64,000 nt of DNA. Origin: Parelaphostrongylus tenuis. Its lineage: Eukaryota; Nematoda; Chromadorea; Rhabditida; Metastrongylidae. Location of the stretch: assembly GCA_019055375.1 (NCBI GenBank), contig JAHQIW010006073.1:1-64000 (forward strand). The letters run 5' to 3'. Below the pieces are notes generated by a model that made no database searches, was not told where the DNA came from, and saw nothing but the letters and a program-made list of their open reading frames with translations. Below are positions 59,336 to 64,000 of this stretch, piece by piece. A program made the position numbers and the translations under genes. How positions within the stretch are numbered: position 1 is the stretch's first letter; every line of letters starts with the position of its first letter.

Positions 59336-62300
59336 ATGGTCAACTACATCTATCCATTTCACGATCATTTCTTTATCGCTTATATATTGATGGGTTCAGC
59401 TATCTTGCTGTTGAATTTGCAAATGATGCTGGTGAGAAAATATACCTTTGTAGCTAAATTTCCAAACGATATGCCAAGCAGATTTTCAGATAATTGCAGT
59501 CAAGGTTGTGCGTATATCTCAAGTGCAAGAAGGCTTTGAAGCATTCTGTAATTTCCTTTTCAGTAAATATGACATTGTTAACAGATGATTTATTCAGTAC
59601 AGATCTACAGTACAGTGTAGATAGTTGTAATGGCTAACATCGGCAAACCGTCTTTTCAGAGCCAGAAAGTCAAATTGGGATCTTTTCTATTAGAGTGAAA
59701 CATATAGAGAAATGACTGCTTTCGCACAGTCAGAACTTTTCATAAGAGTGTTGGTAACTACTTTGAAGCTTAAGCTCATATCTCTGGCTTTTGCGTTATG
59801 TGTTCGGTTTTGGGAAGTCTCTTACAGCGCTGTAGCAAAGAAAACATTTGTGTTTCACACACGCATATTTTTCGCAAAATGGAAATCTTTTCTTGAATTT
59901 TGAGGAACCATTCGATTGCGTAAGATTCGACGATTCCAACGTTATAACTATTTTTTGAAAGAACCGTTTCACTGCAGTGTACTAGAAAAAATGAGATTGA
60001 GTATCATATACGCGCCGCACTTGCTTGTCGGCTAGAAAGTCCTGGATATATACTGGTCGTGGATCGATAGCGCGACAGATAAAATGCGCATGCGTCACAT
60101 GTACAGTACTACTTTTTAATTGAATTTACGGTTTTCCTCCGCTCTGAGAGGAACTCTAGACAAAAGTATGACTCTGATACCACAAGATTTCCTCTACATG
60201 TTCAAATGCTTTTCGTGCTTCCAACGAAGTTATAGTATAACTTTGCAACACGTGTGAAAATAATTCTATTATGAGTACTATAGCGCTATAAAAGAGTTTT
60301 TTTCCAAAAACGGGCGCTTAACACAGTAGCCCAAGATTTCGAATGCTTACTAACGCTCTTATGAAACTTATTGCTTAGCGAAAAGAATTGTTTCTTCATT
60401 TGTTTTCGTCTCCCAGAAAGAAACTCAAATCAACATGCAGACTACTAAGTCAACGCTTATATAACTAAAGCAGATAAGACTTAGAATATAAACATCAAAT
60501 CTCATGGTGAACACCTTATTTTACGTATCGCTTTGTTGCTTTTCTGTCGCCTACTAAATATTATGTAGATCAGCCGTGCATAGTTTTGCATGGATGAGAC
60601 CGTGCGTGACGGCGAGTGGCCCAAATCAAAAATCGATCTGAAAAATGGCACAAAGTAACTCGTGATGACAAGGCGTTCATGTTTTTCAGCATTGGGCACT
60701 CTTAATCATTACAGATACGAAGTTTTGTGGAACTTTACGCAGTACATTCTACATTCTGTAGGTCATTAGACGATCCAAGTCTTTGTGGATTCTTTCTGCC
60801 TATCGTCTCATCTTCTTTGCCTGCGCTGCCGATACTGTGAATTGTGGGACTCAAGTGGCTGCCGTGGCTCTCACTCTCCACACTCCTGATATTCATCTAA
60901 GAACAAATATGGTGAGCGCCTACAGTGATATGCCGCTCTGTTCTTATAACAAGACTTTTAGTATTAAGGTCATAGAACAACTCACAGTCCTCTCTGTTTT
61001 TCTCCTTTGTTATCAAAGCGAACACCGAAAGGGTATATTCAGTGAAGTAACACTTTGGGTATGACAGGGTCATGGCATTAGCCCCGCCCCACTGCGCGCG
61101 ACAAGCAGTCCGCTGTATAGGGTGTTCAATGATAGCGGCCATCGGGAAAAATGCCTCTGGTTCGATCCCCTCCCACAACACTCTTCCCAGTGCAGCTTCT
61201 GTTATTTTCAGTTCAATATTTCAATAGTTTGATAGTTTTTAGTTTTAGTTCAATATTTCAATAGTTCAATATGCACCATATATAGAGCGCATGTGACGCA
61301 GTGGTTAGAGGTGCCCTGCGTCGCACACGAGGTCAGTGGTTCGATCTCGCGCTCATGGCTCACCAAGCCATCCATCCCTCCGGGGTCGGTGAAATGGTAG
61401 CAGACAGGTCTCAGACTTGTCTGGGAGGATAAGCAGCACTGACTCGGTTCAGCGGGAGGCCACCGCGAGTCATTGTAAAGGCCAGATGTGCATTCAATCA
61501 CCTCAAACGAAGTTAAAAATTGAAGTCGAATGCATGGCGCATCCCTCAGGGATTGATCAACGCCGAGAGCTTTATCCTTTAGCTTTTTATGCACCACATC
61601 ACTAAAATACTATAGCAAACCAGATTTCATACCGTAATGCCGTAACCAAACGATTTATTCATTTGAACCATTTATTTAACAGCCTAATTCTCAAGAAAAT
61701 GTAATGTATTAGTAATTACTGAACGTTGTTTTGCTAATAGTAAGTGGGTGTATAGAAGACCCTCCATCACTAATCGACACCAAGACCTCTGTTGTGAAGC
61801 GTCGTGGTAAGAGATCGAACCAGTAACCTTCTTCCCTATGGTCGGCCTCACTAACCCTTTGGGCACCACAGGCCACTCGCCCCCACCCTACAGCGGGACG
61901 GGATTAGAGTTCGTGACCTTGCCATAACCAAAGTGATGATGCAGATATTCACATGCATGTGATTTATGCTCTCTTCTTTATTTTTTTCTCCTTCGTAGTC
62001 GAATCTATTGAGTTGGTGCAAAAGTAATGTCTGTTTAAGCGTTGCTGAAATTTAACGTTTGCTATTGGAACAAAGTCTTAGATCAGTAAGGCCTTTTATT
62101 ATTGTAATGCACAATTTTCGTTCTATGTCTTATTGCTAACAACGTTTCTCTCGCGATTTATTCTAGATTTACTTCAGACTATGGAAAGGGCGTTGCTTGT
62201 TGCTAAAACAGTAGCGGTTTCAAATCGTGTGTTCAAGATGCGTCGCAAAGCAGCAGAGATAGCTCACAACATCATTAAGATATTTCGGCCAAAAACTGAT

Positions 62301-63284
62301 AACGAAAAAAAGAAGCCATGGTTTGAGAAGTTCCGTAAGGGAGACGAGAGCTGTGAAGAAGAGGAACACAGTGGCCGGCCATTGAAAGATGATAATGTTC
62401 AATTGTAAAGAATCATCAATGCTGATCCTCTCAAAACTACAGAAGATTTTGCGGAGAATTTAAACGACGACCATGCTACGGTCACTTGTTATTTCAAGCA
62501 GATTGGAAGGTGAAAGTTTGGCGCAAAAGTAACGATGGTTCAATAGTTGCAGCAACCGACAGCTACATGTGGCAAAACGAAGGCTTGAAAAGTTGAACGA
62601 ATTATTTCGAGTTGGCTACAAGATTTTGTCTCATCCTTTTTAATTGCCAATCCTCGAGCCCATCAACTGCCACTTCTTCCAGCATCTCGAAAACTTTTTG
62701 CACTGAAAACGTTGCCTCTATTCAAAGGATGCAGAAAATGCTTTTCAAAAGTTCGCCGGATTCCGAGGCATCGATTTGTATGCTACTGATAGGCAGGGTT
62801 ATTTTTCGTTGACAGAATTTGTGGATTATGATGGTTTCTACTTTGATCAATAAAGATGTGTTTGAGCCTAGTTATAATCATTTAGAAATTCATGATATGA
62901 GACAGCCATTACTTGTGCACCAGCCTTTGTAACACTAGTTGGTTTGCTTTCGCGTGAAAAACGATGTTCCTCCTATGGGAGCTGCCAGTCATTAAATCTC
63001 CTCGCAATTGGAAATCGTCCTTTGTTAGCATATCATCCTCATCTTTCGCAGTAGTTGCCACGAATAAAACTAGTAGCTAAAGCGCAAAAAATAGAAATAG
63101 GCTAGAAAATCGGATCCCTTAGACGGTGTCGTTTTTATTAAAAACAGTTCAGTTGCTGGGTACACTGTTTCAAGCATCTTACGCCGCCGAATATCCGACA
63201 ATCCTCGTCCTTGCTGTAAATCGGTTCGTCGCAGTGATTTTTCCAACAAAACTGGATTTAATATTTGACAGAAGAAAAACGACG
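59336..63284 (+). CDS. Serpentine 7TM chemoreceptor, 5' three exons (receptor B, runs off the window)
   Basis: Exons 59336-59431, 60762-60911 and 63153-63284 are the duplicates of receptor A exons 1-3. All are open, with the same phases and splice sites, and encode TM1 to the NRFVAVIFP motif after TM3. Exon 1 has a single base difference from A; exon 2 differs at several positions (for example LHTPDIHL for LRTPAIHP), none disruptive. The upstream TTTCAG acceptor is conserved. Intron 1 holds the TIR element and intron 2 a SINE and a fossil mariner. The four remaining exons would lie beyond 64000, so completeness cannot be judged. Confidence 0.75.
59687..60416. mobile_element. TIR element in intron 1 of receptor B
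   Basis: It is the block-B copy of 11645-12379, present at the equivalent place, so it predates the duplication. The right terminus has changed (GTCTCCCAG for GTCTAATAG). Confidence 0.65.
61279..61587 (+). mobile_element. tRNA-derived SINE, best-preserved copy, with target duplication
   Basis: The head GTGACGCAGTGGTTAGAGG is A-box-like and GGTTCGATCTC is a near-exact B box. The body has CAAGCCATCCATCC and the tail GGGATTGATCAACGCCGAGAGC. It is flanked by TATGCACCA at 61270-61278 and 61588-61596, and block A shows the unoccupied TATGCACCATATCACTAA near 13171. It therefore moved after the duplication. Confidence 0.85.
62010..62930 (+). pseudogene. Fossil mariner in intron 2 of receptor B
   Basis: Duplicate of 13583-14462. 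This copy keeps a longer open N-terminal frame with WFEKFRKGDES and HSGRPLKDDNVQL, which is the clearest mariner transposase signature of the pair, ending in a TAA followed by further transposase-like codons. The termini are GTTGGTGCAAAAGTAATG and CATTACTTGTGCACCA. Confidence 0.75.
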
Positions 63285-64000
63285 GTACGACAGCATGGAA
63301 ACTGCTGTGTTATTAAGTGTACAAATATGACTTCGCCGTCTTTCCTCCTACTAGTACCAAGTAAAAGAAGGATGTACAGATTCAATTTTTTGTTTGAAGG
63401 TGCGTCAAAAGCGCTACTTGTTCGTATGTTTTTTATATACGAAATAATTCATATGTTGGTTTTATGGCGCTTTGAAGATGGTGACATATGTACCCGATGA
63501 ACACCGTTTTTTCTAATTTGCAAATTTGTAATTTGAATTTGGTGATTTCATGTGATAATTTGGCTGTCGGAAGGGTAAGGTGGGTAATGTAAAACCTCCT
63601 GAAATTTCCCACCTGCGCTCTTCTATGACTTTTCTGATCGGTTTTGCAACAAGAAGTAGAGCGTTATCATGCAGCAAAATTGCGAAGTTCGTGCCGTTTG
63701 AGTTGTTTAATATGATTATTGCAATGAAATTGCAGCTACGGTATCATTCAATTGTTCATTTTCTTGCAACCAAGTTGGTATACAACTCGCCTGTACTTGT
63801 TCTAAGATGGAGCTCGCTTCAAGATTTATTAACCTTGTGTGCCGCTTCAGTAGCATTTTCCTCTAAGCGCCATTCGTGCATGAATAGCAAGCGAATTTAT
63901 TCCCTTGACAGCTCCATCTTCGAAAACGCATGTGCAAGTCATATTTCGAAATCTTCGCAAGAAAATACGCAATTTAACAATACCAAAGTCAAGCAAATTC

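Larger units (their letters stand above)
52140..64000. repeat. Segmental duplication, block B (partner 665-15520)
   Basis: It is collinear with block A in the same orientation and continues past the window edge. It lacks the LINE-flower insertion (empty site at 56575-56587) and carries two insertions absent from A: the hammerhead fold-back element (55113-55667) and a SINE (about 61279-61587). 52140-53760 is shorter than its partner because of many small deletions. Confidence 0.85.

Overview
The window reads as a gene-poor, repeat-rich nematode chromosome, most likely a strongylid of the hookworm type. The support is a perfect nematode SL1 spliced-leader sequence at 8095-8116, nematode-style splice sites, a nematode serpentine chemoreceptor family, and an RTE-type LINE of the kind common in hookworms (the last is recalled family knowledge, not a search result). 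Most of the sequence is AT-rich, intron-like or intergenic.

Layout. (1) 1-678: two phase-compatible minus-strand exons of an unrecognised gene that leaves the window on the left. (2) About 665-15,520 (block A) and 52,140-64,000 (block B) are the two arms of a segmental duplication; each carries a seven-transmembrane chemoreceptor gene. Receptor A (11,288-17,714) reconstructs as seven in-phase exons with no break. Receptor B starts at 59,336 and runs off the right end. An older third copy (23,909-27,662) is a pseudogene. (3) 28-41 kb is mostly fossil mariners, SINEs and TIR elements, with a few candidate exons. (4) 41,258-45,620 holds five phase-consistent minus-strand exons of an unrecognised gene, with further minus-strand exon candidates at 47.3 kb and 50 kb.

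Because A and B are copies, each serves as the empty site for insertions in the other. In A, 6,058-8,567 is a chimeric insertion: a 5'-truncated RTE LINE on the minus strand, joined at 8094/8095 to an inverted, intronless cDNA of a calcium-channel flower (fwe) mRNA that still starts with its complete SL1 leader. It is flanked by a 13-bp target duplication, and block B has the empty site. This is the record of a LINE integration in which the two target ends appear to have been extended on two different RNAs. In B, 55,113-55,667 is a recent fold-back element with 207-bp arms. Each arm encodes a hammerhead ribozyme with a complete core. A degenerate relative lies at 33.5 kb, and a different, Penelope-type hammerhead lies at 19.5 kb. 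B also carries a tRNA-derived SINE that is absent from A.

Other content: fossil mariners on both strands, a family of about 735-900-bp TIR elements (one copy in intron 1 of both receptors), at least six tRNA-headed SINE copies, and small TIR elements enclosing a tRNA-like core. Long stretches hold nothing I can interpret.
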